From the NCBI GenBank assembly GCA_963710715.1, contig CAVQBL010000018.1, positions 1 through 64,000 on the forward strand: a stretch of 64,000 nucleotides of DNA, given 5' to 3'. The notes under the pieces were generated by a model. That model saw nothing but the letters and a program-made list of their open reading frames with translations. It was not told where the DNA came from and made no database searches. The translations under genes were made by a program, and so were the position numbers. The stretch comes from CAVQBL01 sp963710715 (GTDB lineage: Bacteria > Pseudomonadota > Gammaproteobacteria > DSM-16500). Numbering within the stretch: position 1 is the stretch's first letter; every line of letters starts with the position of its first letter. Below are positions 33,791 to 42,657 of the stretch, in pieces.

Positions 33791-35027
33791 GAAGGCAAGA
33801 TTGCTGTTAATACTATTTTTTTGGATGATGTCTCTCTCGCAAATAGTATTTGCGGCAGAAAAATTATCACTCGAATTACACAATGTTAATTTATCAGATG
33901 CATTGCATAGTATTGCTAAGTTTCTGCATTTCAATATAGTACTTAGCCCAACACTTAGAAATAAAAATGTTTCGCTACATTTGGAGAATGCATCTGCGTC
34001 AGAGGCGCTCGAATTGTTGCTCGTGGCGCAAGGACTCGCTAAGTGGCGAGTTGGAAATATTTATTTTATCGCACCGCAACTGGAGCTGGTTAAACGTAAA
34101 GAAGCAGAATTAAAACTTCAAGAAATAATACACGAAACGGCCCCATTAGTGACACGTGTTTGGCAAATCCATTATGCAAAAGCGGAAGATATCGCGCGTT
34201 TATTACAAGACGCTAACTATTCGCTATTATCCAAACGTGGGCATGTGCGAGTGGATTCACGAACGAATATTTTATGTGCGCAAGATACGGAACTGCAGTT
34301 ATATAAAATTCAAAATTTGATTAAGCATTTAGATGTTCCTGTGCGCCAAGTATTGATAGAAACACGCTTGGCGAGTGTGGATAGCGATTTTGAACGTGAA
34401 TTGGGTATTAATTTTGAAGTACAACAACCAGAAAACACTCAGCATGAAAATGATAAGACGCTTTTTACTGCTGGATCGAGTGTGGGGCGATATAGTTTGG
34501 CGATTGCTCACTTAGCAGATGGTTCACTTTTAGATATCAAGCTATCTATTTTAGAAAAAGAAGGACACGGGGAGCTGATTTCTAGCCCTAGCTTATTTAC
34601 CGCTAACCAACAAACTGCATCGATTGAAGCGGGTGAAGAAATTCCTTATCAAGAAACCAGCAATGGCGGTGGTACTACTATAGCATTTAAAAAAGCCGTG
34701 CTGAGTTTGAAAGTGACGCCACAAATTATGCCGGGGAATAAAGTATTGTTGCAGTTGCAGATTAATCAAGATAAGCCGAGTAGTCGTGTTGTGTTGGGTG
34801 TTCCCGCAATTAGTACACGCCAGATTACTACCAGTATATTAGTTAACCATGGACAAACGATTGTGCTGGGAGGGATTTATGAAGTAGATAAAGAATATGG
34901 CGAGCAACGCGTCCCATTTTTAGGTAAAATCCCACTTGTCGGATTATTGTTTCAGCAGCACAATGTGCGAAAGCGTAAACGTGAATTATTAATTTTTGTG
35001 ACACCTAAAATTATTAGAGTAAGTTGA
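33774..35027 (+). CDS. pilQ: PilQ-type secretin (compact)
   Basis: Outer-membrane secretin through which the type IV pilus passes or DNA is taken up. The 417-residue protein has a signal peptide (ending IVFA), an STN/N0 domain (LELHNVNLSDALHSIAKFLHFNIVL), an N1 domain (VWQIHYAKAEDIARLLQD) and the secretin core (RQVLIETRLASVDSDFERELGI; LISSPSLFTANQQTASIEAG; VPFLGKIPLVGLLF). The AMIN domains of typical PilQ (about 700 residues) are absent. Confidence 0.9.
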   Translation: MWQKIKKARLLLILFFWMMSLSQIVFAAEKLSLELHNVNLSDALHSIAKFLHFNIVLSPTLRNKNVSLHLENASASEALELLLVAQGLAKWRVGNIYFIAPQLELVKRKEAELKLQEIIHETAPLVTRVWQIHYAKAEDIARLLQDANYSLLSKRGHVRVDSRTNILCAQDTELQLYKIQNLIKHLDVPVRQVLIETRLASVDSDFERELGINFEVQQPENTQHENDKTLFTAGSSVGRYSLAIAHLADGSLLDIKLSILEKEGHGELISSPSLFTANQQTASIEAGEEIPYQETSNGGGTTIAFKKAVLSLKVTPQIMPGNKVLLQLQINQDKPSSRVVLGVPAISTRQITTSILVNHGQTIVLGGIYEVDKEYGEQRVPFLGKIPLVGLLFQQHNVRKRKRELLIFVTPKIIRVS

Positions 35028-35033
35028 ATAACG

Positions 35034-35558
35034 ATGAAAATAAAAAAAAATAATATCTTTCTGATTGGCCCAATGGGTGCTGGGAAAAGTAGTGTAGGAA
35101 AGTATTTGGCTAAGCAATTAGATATGGATTTTTACGATACGGATGAAGAAATCGAAAAACGTACCGGGGTTGATATTGGGTGGATTTTTGATCTAGAAGG
35201 TGAAATGGGTTTTCACAAGCGTGAAACCGCAGTGATTACAGAATTAGCTCAGTTATCGAATATTGTATTAGCAACCGGTGGTGGCTCTGTTCTGGAGCCC
35301 GAAAACCGCGCAATTTTAGCTCAACACGGAGCTGTTGTTTATTTAGAAGTTTCATTACCCTTTCAAGGTGCACGTACAGTGAATGATAATAGGCGTCCTT
35401 TATTGCGTGTCGCCAATAAACAAGATGTATTAGTACAACTGATGCAAGAGCGTGAGCCGCTTTATCTCTCTATTGCTGATTTTCGAGTGGTGACGGATAA
35501 GCGGACAGTGCGTGCGGTTGCGGATGATATATTGAATTGGTTGGAGAATTCTAGGTGA
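35034..35558 (+). CDS. aroK: shikimate kinase
   Basis: Phosphorylates shikimate in the aromatic amino acid pathway. The 174-residue protein has Walker A IGPMGAGKSSVGKYLA, the shikimate-binding FYDTDEEIEKRTG, EGEMGFHKRE and ATGGGSVL, and the lid RRPLL. It follows pilQ by six bases. In many relatives aroB follows directly, but here hemE does; no aroB is in the window. Confidence 0.94.
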   Translation: MKIKKNNIFLIGPMGAGKSSVGKYLAKQLDMDFYDTDEEIEKRTGVDIGWIFDLEGEMGFHKRETAVITELAQLSNIVLATGGGSVLEPENRAILAQHGAVVYLEVSLPFQGARTVNDNRRPLLRVANKQDVLVQLMQEREPLYLSIADFRVVTDKRTVRAVADDILNWLENSR

Positions 35559-35562
35559 TGCT

Positions 35563-36633
35563 ATGACTGCAAAAAACGATCGCTTAATGCGCGTTATTCG
35601 GCGTCAACCTGTGGATGCCACGCCTGTATGGATTATGCGCCAAGCGGGGCGTTACTTACCAGAATATCGTAAGCTTCGTCAGCAAGCGGGTAGTTTTATG
35701 ACTTTGTGTAAAACACCGGAGCTGGCTTGCGCAGTTACTTTACAGCCACTCGCGCGCTTTCCATTAGATGCTGCCATTTTATTTTCCGATATATTAACTA
35801 TTCCTGATGCGATGGGGTTGGGGTTGTCTTTTCAAGAAGGAGAAGGCCCTCACTTTGACCGCCCTTTGCGTTCAGCGAAAGATATTTTTGCTCTAGGTGT
35901 TCCTGATCCTGAAATCAATTTACGCTACGTGTTAGATGCCATCAAAATGATTCAACATGAATTGGCAGGCAAAGTGCCATTGATTGGTTTCTGTGGTAGT
36001 CCATGGACATTAGCGACTTACATGGTAGAGGGGAAAGCCAATAAACTTTTTCCTGCAATTCAAAATATGCTAAAGGAAGAGCCGCACTTGCTGCATACGT
36101 TATTGGATATTTTGGCGCAATCCATAAGCTTACATTTGAATGCACAGATCAAAGCGGGAGTGCAAGTGGTCATGGTTTTTGATACATGGGGGGGAATGCT
36201 AGATACTCCAAATTATCAAGAATTCTCGTTACGGTATGTGAAACAAGTGATTGCAGGGTTAAATTCTGCTACGCCTATTATTTTATTTACTAAAAATGGC
36301 GGCCAATGGTTAGAATTAATGGCGGACTCGGGTTGTGATGTCGTAGGTGTGGACTGGTTGGTCAATCTCGGTGAAGCGAGGCTGCGAGTTGGACCCAAAG
36401 TGGTGTTACAGGGTAATATGAATCCGGATGTATTGAGTCAGACACCTGAAATAATTCGTGCCGAAGTCGTGAAAATTTTAGCTGACTATGGCGGAGGTTC
36501 TGGGCATATATTTAATTTGGGACATGGTATTACTCCCAATATTCCATTTGAAAATGTTGCTGTGTTAGTGGATGCAGTTCATACATTAAGTCAACCTTAT
36601 CATAAAATAATAAGAGAGAAAAAGCATGAATGA
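35563..36633 (+). CDS. hemE: uroporphyrinogen decarboxylase
   Basis: Decarboxylates uroporphyrinogen III to coproporphyrinogen III in heme synthesis. The 356-residue protein shows the family signatures PVWIMRQAGRYLPEYRKLR, ILFSDILTIPDAMGL, FCGSPWTLATYMVEG and GVDWLV, ending FNLGHGITPNIPFENV. Starts four bases after aroK and overlaps the next gene by eight bases. Confidence 0.96.
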   Translation: MTAKNDRLMRVIRRQPVDATPVWIMRQAGRYLPEYRKLRQQAGSFMTLCKTPELACAVTLQPLARFPLDAAILFSDILTIPDAMGLGLSFQEGEGPHFDRPLRSAKDIFALGVPDPEINLRYVLDAIKMIQHELAGKVPLIGFCGSPWTLATYMVEGKANKLFPAIQNMLKEEPHLLHTLLDILAQSISLHLNAQIKAGVQVVMVFDTWGGMLDTPNYQEFSLRYVKQVIAGLNSATPIILFTKNGGQWLELMADSGCDVVGVDWLVNLGEARLRVGPKVVLQGNMNPDVLSQTPEIIRAEVVKILADYGGGSGHIFNLGHGITPNIPFENVAVLVDAVHTLSQPYHKIIREKKHE

Positions 36634-37591
36634 AATGGAATTTAAGCCCGCATGGTGGTTGCCTGGCGCGCACTTACAAACCATGTGGCCCACCTTATGC
36701 CGTCGACCTATAAAAAATTTAGCATTGCAGCGAGAGCGAATTGAATTAGCCGATGGTGACTTTATTGATTTAGATTGGGTAGGTGCTCGTTTTCAAGGTA
36801 AACCGATTGTATTGTTATTGCATGGTCTTGAAGGTTCCATCGAATCACTATACGCGCAAGGCATGTTGCAAGCTATTTATCAAGAAGGTTGGTGTGGGGT
36901 TTTGATACATTTTCGTAGCTGCAGCGGAGAATTAAATCGTTTACCTCGATTGTATCACTCGGGTGACACCCGTGATGTCGCGACAATTGTAGAACTCCTA
37001 CAGCAACGTGAACCTAATAGTAAATTAGCAGCAGTAGGATTTTCATTGGGTGGAAATGTTTTGTTGAAATGGTTAGGTGAAACAACAGAAGGAAATCCTC
37101 TTACTGTTGCAATTGCTGTTTCAGTTCCTTTTGAGTTACAAAAGGTGGCTTTACGAATTCAGCAAGGATTCTCGCAGATTTATCAATGGCATTTGTTGAA
37201 ATCGTTGCGCAGTAAATTTTTTAAAAAATTAAAATATCAATCGTTATCTATTCGGATGCCCGCGCCAAAAGATTTTCATACTCTTTACGAATTTGATGAA
37301 TATGTAACAGCGCCGTTACATGGTTTTGTCGATGCTCGCGATTACTATGAAAAATCCAGTAGCCGACAATATCTTAGAAATATTTGTGTTCCAACGTTAT
37401 TGTTACATGCTAAAGATGATCCTTTCATGACGACGGAAGTCATTCCAGAAGCGCACGAATTATCCGATCACATCACTCTTGAAGTCACTGAACATGGTGG
37501 TCATGTTGGATTTGTTTCAGGCAGCGCTCCTTGGCGAGCAGAATATTGGTTAGAGAAGCGTACGCCCGCGTTTTTGCGGGAATATTTATAA
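36626..37591 (+). CDS. yheT: YheT-family alpha/beta hydrolase
   Basis: The 321-residue protein matches the YheT/EMB8 family: FKPAWWLPGAHLQTMWPTL near the N terminus, LLLHGLEGSIES, HFRSCSGELNRLPRLYHSGDT and the nucleophile elbow AVGFSLGGNVLLKWLGE; acid and His lie near HAKDDPF and EHGGHVGFV. Substrate unknown; probably a cytoplasmic esterase. Overlaps hemE by eight bases, suggesting translational coupling. Confidence 0.92.
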   Translation: MNEMEFKPAWWLPGAHLQTMWPTLCRRPIKNLALQRERIELADGDFIDLDWVGARFQGKPIVLLLHGLEGSIESLYAQGMLQAIYQEGWCGVLIHFRSCSGELNRLPRLYHSGDTRDVATIVELLQQREPNSKLAAVGFSLGGNVLLKWLGETTEGNPLTVAIAVSVPFELQKVALRIQQGFSQIYQWHLLKSLRSKFFKKLKYQSLSIRMPAPKDFHTLYEFDEYVTAPLHGFVDARDYYEKSSSRQYLRNICVPTLLLHAKDDPFMTTEVIPEAHELSDHITLEVTEHGGHVGFVSGSAPWRAEYWLEKRTPAFLREYL

Positions 37592-37614
37592 ATTTGAGTC
37601 AGGGGAGTGTTATT

Positions 37615-38919
37615 TTGGCTAGTACATTGTTTGCTCGCGGGCAGCCGCAAGCGCAATCAACTTCTGATAATAAAAATAGCCCTGATGAGTTGCTCAAGCA
37701 ATGGGAAATAAATGTGGCGGCTTTTTGCTTATATGTGTATAGGAGGTTTTATTTATATTTAGAGAACAAATGGATAGAAAACGGTAAAAATAAAAAATAT
37801 AAAGATTCTTTTAAAAACACTGTCATTAGCATGTTTCCTAATAAATTATCTGGACCGTCTTATTTTAATTTTATTAAAATTATGCAAGATATTATTAATA
37901 GGAGTAATATTAATGTAGAGGAAAGCGAAAAAAATGCAGAAGAGCTAAACAAAATTATGGCGCAGTTGATATCTCTAGTGGCAGATGATGCTATACGAAA
38001 TGGAATTATAATTAATATAGATAACCCAATAATTGAAATATGGCATCAAGAAAAAGGTTTTCTTAAGACAAGTAAGCCATCGCGAGGAAAAAAAGAGGAT
38101 AGAGAGGATAGACAAAAATTAATTGATAGCTTTTCTCAGTTTGAGCGTAGAATGAAAGTGATAGCTTTTTGGAATAAAAAGCTGTGCGTAAATGATATCG
38201 AAGATTTTGTTGCTTGTTTTGAAAAAATACGCGCAGCAAAAATTGGCATAAAAGCCAGACTTTTAGTCACGTTGAATTTTTTGACTCATTTTTGGAGAGT
38301 AGCAGCTCAACGTGCCCGGCTTTCGGATGATCAATTTATTGTCAGTATTAATTCAAACCCAGGGAAAAATTTTTTTTATTACGAGTTGGGACTTTCAATA
38401 AAATATATCCTTAATTTAAATAAAGATCATTTTGCTCATTTGGATCCCCGTAAGAACTGGAAGATTCCTGCATATGATATATTAAATACATTATCTGTCC
38501 CCAACAACATTGTAATTGAAGACGGAGAATTTTCATTAGAAAGTGCTGTGAAGCTTTTGGGTCGCATAAGAATAGAGCTCGCGGATCGTTGTGCTGAACA
38601 AAAAATCGAGCAATGGTCAAGAGACATTCATGAAGCATGTAATAACCTAAACATTGAGTATATTAGTAATTTTGTAGCATGTGATGAATACATGAATCAA
38701 GTGATGGAAGGTTGTGAAAATTATTTACGAAAAAATTCCCCCTCAAATTTTAGAGTAACTTGTAGTTATATTGCTAGTGAGTTTAATTATTTTTTATTGT
38801 TTGAGAAACAGAATAATCCTCAAAGTGCAATGATTCATGAAATCGAACGGTGGATAGCAGAGATTAAATCAATCGGTCGCGTGCAGAGCGGAGCACCAGT
38901 AAGGGGATGTAGATTCTAG
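37615..38919 (+). CDS. orphan 434-residue protein, candidate effector
   Basis: No family recognised. The frame is open from within yheT, but TTG 37615 preceded by AGGGGAG gives the best start (434 residues). The protein is rich in Asn, Lys, Ile and aromatic residues, strongly helical, with no signal peptide and no clear membrane helix. Its composition is more AT-biased than neighbouring housekeeping genes, which suggests acquisition or fast evolution. It sits between hemE-yheT and nrdJ. A secreted effector role is only a guess from the setting. Confidence 0.65.
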   Translation: MASTLFARGQPQAQSTSDNKNSPDELLKQWEINVAAFCLYVYRRFYLYLENKWIENGKNKKYKDSFKNTVISMFPNKLSGPSYFNFIKIMQDIINRSNINVEESEKNAEELNKIMAQLISLVADDAIRNGIIINIDNPIIEIWHQEKGFLKTSKPSRGKKEDREDRQKLIDSFSQFERRMKVIAFWNKKLCVNDIEDFVACFEKIRAAKIGIKARLLVTLNFLTHFWRVAAQRARLSDDQFIVSINSNPGKNFFYYELGLSIKYILNLNKDHFAHLDPRKNWKIPAYDILNTLSVPNNIVIEDGEFSLESAVKLLGRIRIELADRCAEQKIEQWSRDIHEACNNLNIEYISNFVACDEYMNQVMEGCENYLRKNSPSNFRVTCSYIASEFNYFLLFEKQNNPQSAMIHEIERWIAEIKSIGRVQSGAPVRGCRF

Positions 38920-38938
38920 TATATATGGGAGGTATGCC

Positions 38939-40741
38939 GTGAATGGATTCACAGAAAAAATTTCCGAAGTAATCTGGGATGTCAAGTATCGCTATCGTCG
39001 TGATAATAAAATTATTGATAATACCCTTGAAGATACCTGGCAGCGTGTTGCTAAAGCAGTTGCGAATGCAGAGCAAAAAAATAATCGCGTCATTTGGCAG
39101 AAGCAATTTTATTCCGTGTTAGAAAAATTTCAATTCTTACCCGGTGGCAGAATTCTTGCGGGTGCTGGGACAAAACACAACGTAACTTTATTTAATTGTT
39201 TTGTGATGCCAGTTGAAGATTCATTAACAAGTATTTTTGAGTCGTTAAAAGAAGGCGCATTAACGTTACAAGAAGGCGGTGGTGTGGGCTATGATTTTTC
39301 AACGTTGCGGCCGCGTGGCTATGTTGTAAAACGTAGCGGTTCGGTTTCATCAGGTCCAGTTTCATTCATGCGCATTTGGAATTCAATGTGTGCCACGATG
39401 CAATCCACGGGCGCGAGACGTGGCGCCATGATGGGTATTTTGCGTTGTGATCATCCCGATATTGAAGAATTTATTATTGCAAAATCAGATCCCAAAGAAT
39501 TGCGGCATTTTAATGTTTCTGTGCTGGTGACAGATGCTTTTATGCAAGCAGTGAAAGCCAATCGAGAGTGGGAATTAGTTTTTCCCGTGGAAGAGCTTGA
39601 GGAAGAGCTTGCCGCGCATACGATTCAGCGACGCCATAGTGGAAGTAGTGAATTGGTGAGTTGCCAAGTGGTGCGGCGAGTAAAAGCGCGCGAATTATGG
39701 CAAAAAATTATTAAGTCTGCATATGATTACGCAGAACCTGGCGTGATTTTTGAAGATACAGTGAATCGACAAAACAATTTATGGTATAGGGAATGGATTA
39801 GTGCAACGAATCCTTGCGGTGAAATTCCTTTACCTGCTTACGGTGCATGTAATTTAGGCGCAATTAATTTGACGCAATTTGTATTAAATCCGTTTGCGAA
39901 CAATGCTACTTTAGATTGGAAAAAAATTGAGAAAACTGCGGAATATGCAACCCGATTTTTAGATAACGTAATTGATGTTTCGCGCTATCCATTGAAAGCT
40001 CAGCAGCGTGAAGCGCAAGCAACGCGACGTATTGGTTTAGGAATGACTGGCTTAGGTGATACTTTTGTTATGTTGGGTATGCGTTATGGCGAACAACAAT
40101 CGTTGCAATTAGCAAAAAAAGTCATGAAACTGATTGCAGAAACGACATGGTATACATCTATTGAGTTAGCTAAAGAGCGCGGTGTATTTCCTTTGTTTGA
40201 AAAAGCAAAATATTTACAAGGTAATTTTGTAAAACACTTATCGCAAGAAATAAAAAATGCAATTAAAAAAAAGGGTATGCGCAATAGCCATCATAATACG
40301 ATTGCACCCACAGGTACGATTAGTTTATTAGCAAATAATGTATCCAATGGACTGGAGCCTATATTTAGTTCGCATTACGAGCGTACAGTGCGCGAATCAG
40401 AGGGTAATTTGCAGAAATTTTCTGTAACTGATTACGCGCTACATCTATGGCAAAAAATGCAGAATAAAAATTTACCGCCTGCATGGGTTGATAGTCGCTC
40501 GTTGACACCTGAAAATCATTTGCAAATTCAAGCTGCTGTGCAGCCTTATATTGATAATGCAATTTCTAAAACAATTAATATTCCTGAAAATTTTCCATTT
40601 GAGCAATTGAGTGCGGTTTATACGCAAGCGTACGAACTGGGATTAAAAGGCTGCACGGTTTTTCGTCCTAATCCGATTACAGGTAGTGTGCTAACTGAAA
40701 CTAAACCTGAAGATGAAACGGATAGGTGTTGTCAGTATTAA
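38939..40741 (+). CDS. nrdJ: adenosylcobalamin-dependent ribonucleotide reductase (class II)
   Basis: Reduces ribonucleotides to deoxyribonucleotides using a B12-generated radical, independent of oxygen. The 600-residue protein begins at GTG 38939 with GGGAGG upstream. Motifs: FQFLPGGRIL, LFNCFVMPVEDSL, EGGGVGYDFSTLRPRG, STGARRGAMMGIL, NPCGEIPLPAYGACNLGAINL with the active-site Cys, APTGTISLLANNVSNGLEP, GCTVFRPNP and a C-terminal CC pair two residues before the end (thiol shuttle). It implies a need for cobalamin; no B12 gene or riboswitch is seen here. Confidence 0.93.
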   Translation: MNGFTEKISEVIWDVKYRYRRDNKIIDNTLEDTWQRVAKAVANAEQKNNRVIWQKQFYSVLEKFQFLPGGRILAGAGTKHNVTLFNCFVMPVEDSLTSIFESLKEGALTLQEGGGVGYDFSTLRPRGYVVKRSGSVSSGPVSFMRIWNSMCATMQSTGARRGAMMGILRCDHPDIEEFIIAKSDPKELRHFNVSVLVTDAFMQAVKANREWELVFPVEELEEELAAHTIQRRHSGSSELVSCQVVRRVKARELWQKIIKSAYDYAEPGVIFEDTVNRQNNLWYREWISATNPCGEIPLPAYGACNLGAINLTQFVLNPFANNATLDWKKIEKTAEYATRFLDNVIDVSRYPLKAQQREAQATRRIGLGMTGLGDTFVMLGMRYGEQQSLQLAKKVMKLIAETTWYTSIELAKERGVFPLFEKAKYLQGNFVKHLSQEIKNAIKKKGMRNSHHNTIAPTGTISLLANNVSNGLEPIFSSHYERTVRESEGNLQKFSVTDYALHLWQKMQNKNLPPAWVDSRSLTPENHLQIQAAVQPYIDNAISKTINIPENFPFEQLSAVYTQAYELGLKGCTVFRPNPITGSVLTETKPEDETDRCCQY

Positions 40742-40746
40742 GAGAG

Positions 40747-42054
40747 TTATTTTTTACAGTTTTTAACTTGGCGCATTCCAGTAAAGAGAGATTTGCTTAT
40801 TTGCAGAGGAAAAGATTTAGGTAGTGAATTTTCAACATAAGTAATAACATTTTCCATATTATCAAATACATCATTTATTATGTTTTGCATCATTGCCGCA
40901 GGAAATCGACATTGAGCTGCCATTGCTAACCAATGACGTATTTGCATAGTACTCCATAGATAATGCCGATTTTTACTTTTTAACGACATAGCCATTTTTA
41001 GTCCTTGCCACTCGAGTTGTCGTTTAGCAGCGAGAGGGTACGCAGATATCACATCATATAAAGGAGTAAGTTGATAACGACCTTGTGTTTCTATGCTGAT
41101 GCTAAAATTTTTTGCATGGCCATCTATTGCTCCCATGACCCAAAATAAAAATACTGCTTTCATGAATTTCTCACGATCGTTTATGGCATTTTTTGAACCA
41201 AGTAAAAAATTCATGATTTCTTGTATCCCGGGGCCGCCATTTGACTCGTATTTTAGTCCTGGTGGTACTCCTAAGGCTTGGCACAAATCCTCTTGCGGCA
41301 ATCGCATTAGCCACTTGCCATCAGCGGCCCAACGTCTGTCAAAGCGTTCTACAACTAATGTTTTTACATCCTTAAAAGTTTCTATGCGTGCTTGAGCAAC
41401 AGGTAGTTTGTAAGCAGATAGAATTTTAAGACAGAGCCATTCATTTTCTACACTTTCTGATAAATCAATGCCAGTATGTTTGATTTGTCCTATTGGTAGC
41501 TTGATGATATGGCTAGTAGGTGTTGTTCCTTGCGGCAAATACCACTTTTCCTGGCGCCATAGCAGAGCAGTTTTTTCTTGAGCGCCGGCAATAGAAATAC
41601 GAAAATCAAATTCAGGATCCATGCCTAGGGGTGCTGTTTGGTAATGTTTTAGAAGTTTTGCAATGGTGTGATCTTGTAGCGGAATTGCCTGAACTTTTTT
41701 GATATTTGCTATCTTAGGTTGAGTTAATAATTGTAATGCGCCTACACAATCTGCGCCAATATGAGAAAGTAAATCAAAACAATTATTAGAAGGAACTTTG
41801 AAGCGCGCTTGAATGCGTTTTCGAATTAATTCGCTGTCGGGTAATAAATTATCGAAATAGCAATTTACTACATTCCCTTTATAGGAGATTTCTGTTAACG
41901 GCATGGATAAGCTAATAGGACGGCTATTTTCTTTATTTAACCAATCCGGATCATATGTAAACGCAAGACTCCCGGAAGATTCGCGTAGCAAGGTTCCTAC
42001 GCGAATACCATTCATGTAAGTATATAATTCTTGCGATTTTCGTTTTCTTGCCAT
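40747..42054 (-). CDS. hipA: HipA kinase toxin (E. coli-like)
   Basis: The 435-residue protein has N-terminal HipA domain (VNCYFDNLLPDSELIRKRI), the autophosphorylation loop region FRISIAGAQEKTALL, HIIKLP, VVERFDRRW, the catalytic MGAIDGHAKNFSI and LTPLYDVISAYP; kinase residues look intact. Closest in style to E. coli HipA, unlike the shorter HipA at 9.8 kb. Starts immediately after the hipB stop (TAA-ATG), in canonical hipB-hipA order. Confidence 0.93.
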   Translation of the reverse strand: MARKRKSQELYTYMNGIRVGTLLRESSGSLAFTYDPDWLNKENSRPISLSMPLTEISYKGNVVNCYFDNLLPDSELIRKRIQARFKVPSNNCFDLLSHIGADCVGALQLLTQPKIANIKKVQAIPLQDHTIAKLLKHYQTAPLGMDPEFDFRISIAGAQEKTALLWRQEKWYLPQGTTPTSHIIKLPIGQIKHTGIDLSESVENEWLCLKILSAYKLPVAQARIETFKDVKTLVVERFDRRWAADGKWLMRLPQEDLCQALGVPPGLKYESNGGPGIQEIMNFLLGSKNAINDREKFMKAVFLFWVMGAIDGHAKNFSISIETQGRYQLTPLYDVISAYPLAAKRQLEWQGLKMAMSLKSKNRHYLWSTMQIRHWLAMAAQCRFPAAMMQNIINDVFDNMENVITYVENSLPKSFPLQISKSLFTGMRQVKNCKK

Positions 42055-42303
42055 TTACCAATTCTCTGCTGTTTTTTTTGAGAGGCTTTTTTTGGGTCGG
42101 ATTATCATTTCAAGATCGAGTGCAGCTAATATGCGAAATAGGGTTTCAAGCCGTGTCCCTGGAGCGCCTTGCTCAATGCTGGAAATGGTGCTTTGTTCAA
42201 TTTTAACAGCGCTTCCCGCGTCTTTTTGACTAAGCTGTTTTGCTTTACGTTGCCGTTTTATTGCATTGCCGAGAGATTGAGGTGAGTGGATAAGTTGTTC
42301 CAT
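42055..42303 (-). CDS. hipB: HipB antitoxin
   Basis: The 82-residue XRE-type regulator (LGNAIKRQRKAKQLSQKDAGSAVKIEQSTISSIEQG) binds HipA and represses the operon. It ends LEMIIRPKK, a short strand typical of HipB. A consensus promoter with overlapping AGCTATA operators lies 36-64 bases upstream. Confidence 0.92.
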   Translation of the reverse strand: MEQLIHSPQSLGNAIKRQRKAKQLSQKDAGSAVKIEQSTISSIEQGAPGTRLETLFRILAALDLEMIIRPKKSLSKKTAENW

Positions 42304-42338
42304 GGGATACCATTTTAAATGGAGGATGTGTTAGATAC

Positions 42339-42420
42339 AGTATATAGCACTACAGCTATAAAGTCAAGTTATAGCTGAAGAGCTATAATTTTGGGATATA
42401 GTGGTTCAGCTATGATAGCT
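42339..42420 (-). promoter_or_regulatory. hipBA promoter with AGCTATA operator array
   Basis: On the minus strand TTGACT (42362-42367) and TATACT (42339-42344) are separated by exactly 17 bases. Half-sites AGCTATA/TATAGCT occur at 42354-42360, 42370-42376, 42381-42387, 42408-42413 and 42415-42420, several as inverted pairs, some within the spacer. The arrangement fits autorepression by HipB. The last copies touch the relE stop codon, so the array also ends the neighbouring relBE operon. Confidence 0.7.
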
Positions 42421-42657
42421 CTACTTCACTAACAAAATTAATATTTCTTGGTTTTCGATTTTATAAATAATGCGGCACGATTCAACGACTTCACTATGTA
42501 AGCCAGCCATGCCTTCGATTTTATTTGCCCCGGGTGGACGTGGATTGATGGCGAGTGCTTCTGCAACTTTAAGAATAAATTTTTGTTGCTTGCTGGGGAA
42601 TGCTTTTATTTGTCTCGCTGCCGCGGGAGCAATGTTAATATGATAAGGAGTGGTCAC
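42421..42657 (-). CDS. relE: RelE/ParE-family toxin, C-terminally short
   Basis: The 78-residue protein has the RelE pattern (YHINIAPAAARQIKAFP, PRPPGANKIEGMAGL, SCRIIYKIENQEILILLVK). The usual ending after LVV/LVK (a GHRKEVY-like segment with the catalytic Tyr) is missing: the stop comes directly after LLVK, where the AGCTATA repeats begin. It may be truncated and weak or inactive. The start overlaps the antitoxin stop by four bases. Confidence 0.8.
   Translation of the reverse strand: MTTPYHINIAPAAARQIKAFPSKQQKFILKVAEALAINPRPPGANKIEGMAGLHSEVVESCRIIYKIENQEILILLVK

Noticed and set aside
37531..37614. Earlier start of the 434-residue gene inside yheT
   Set aside because: The overlapping part follows yheT sequence in another frame; TTG 37615 has a strong Shine-Dalgarno just after the yheT stop.
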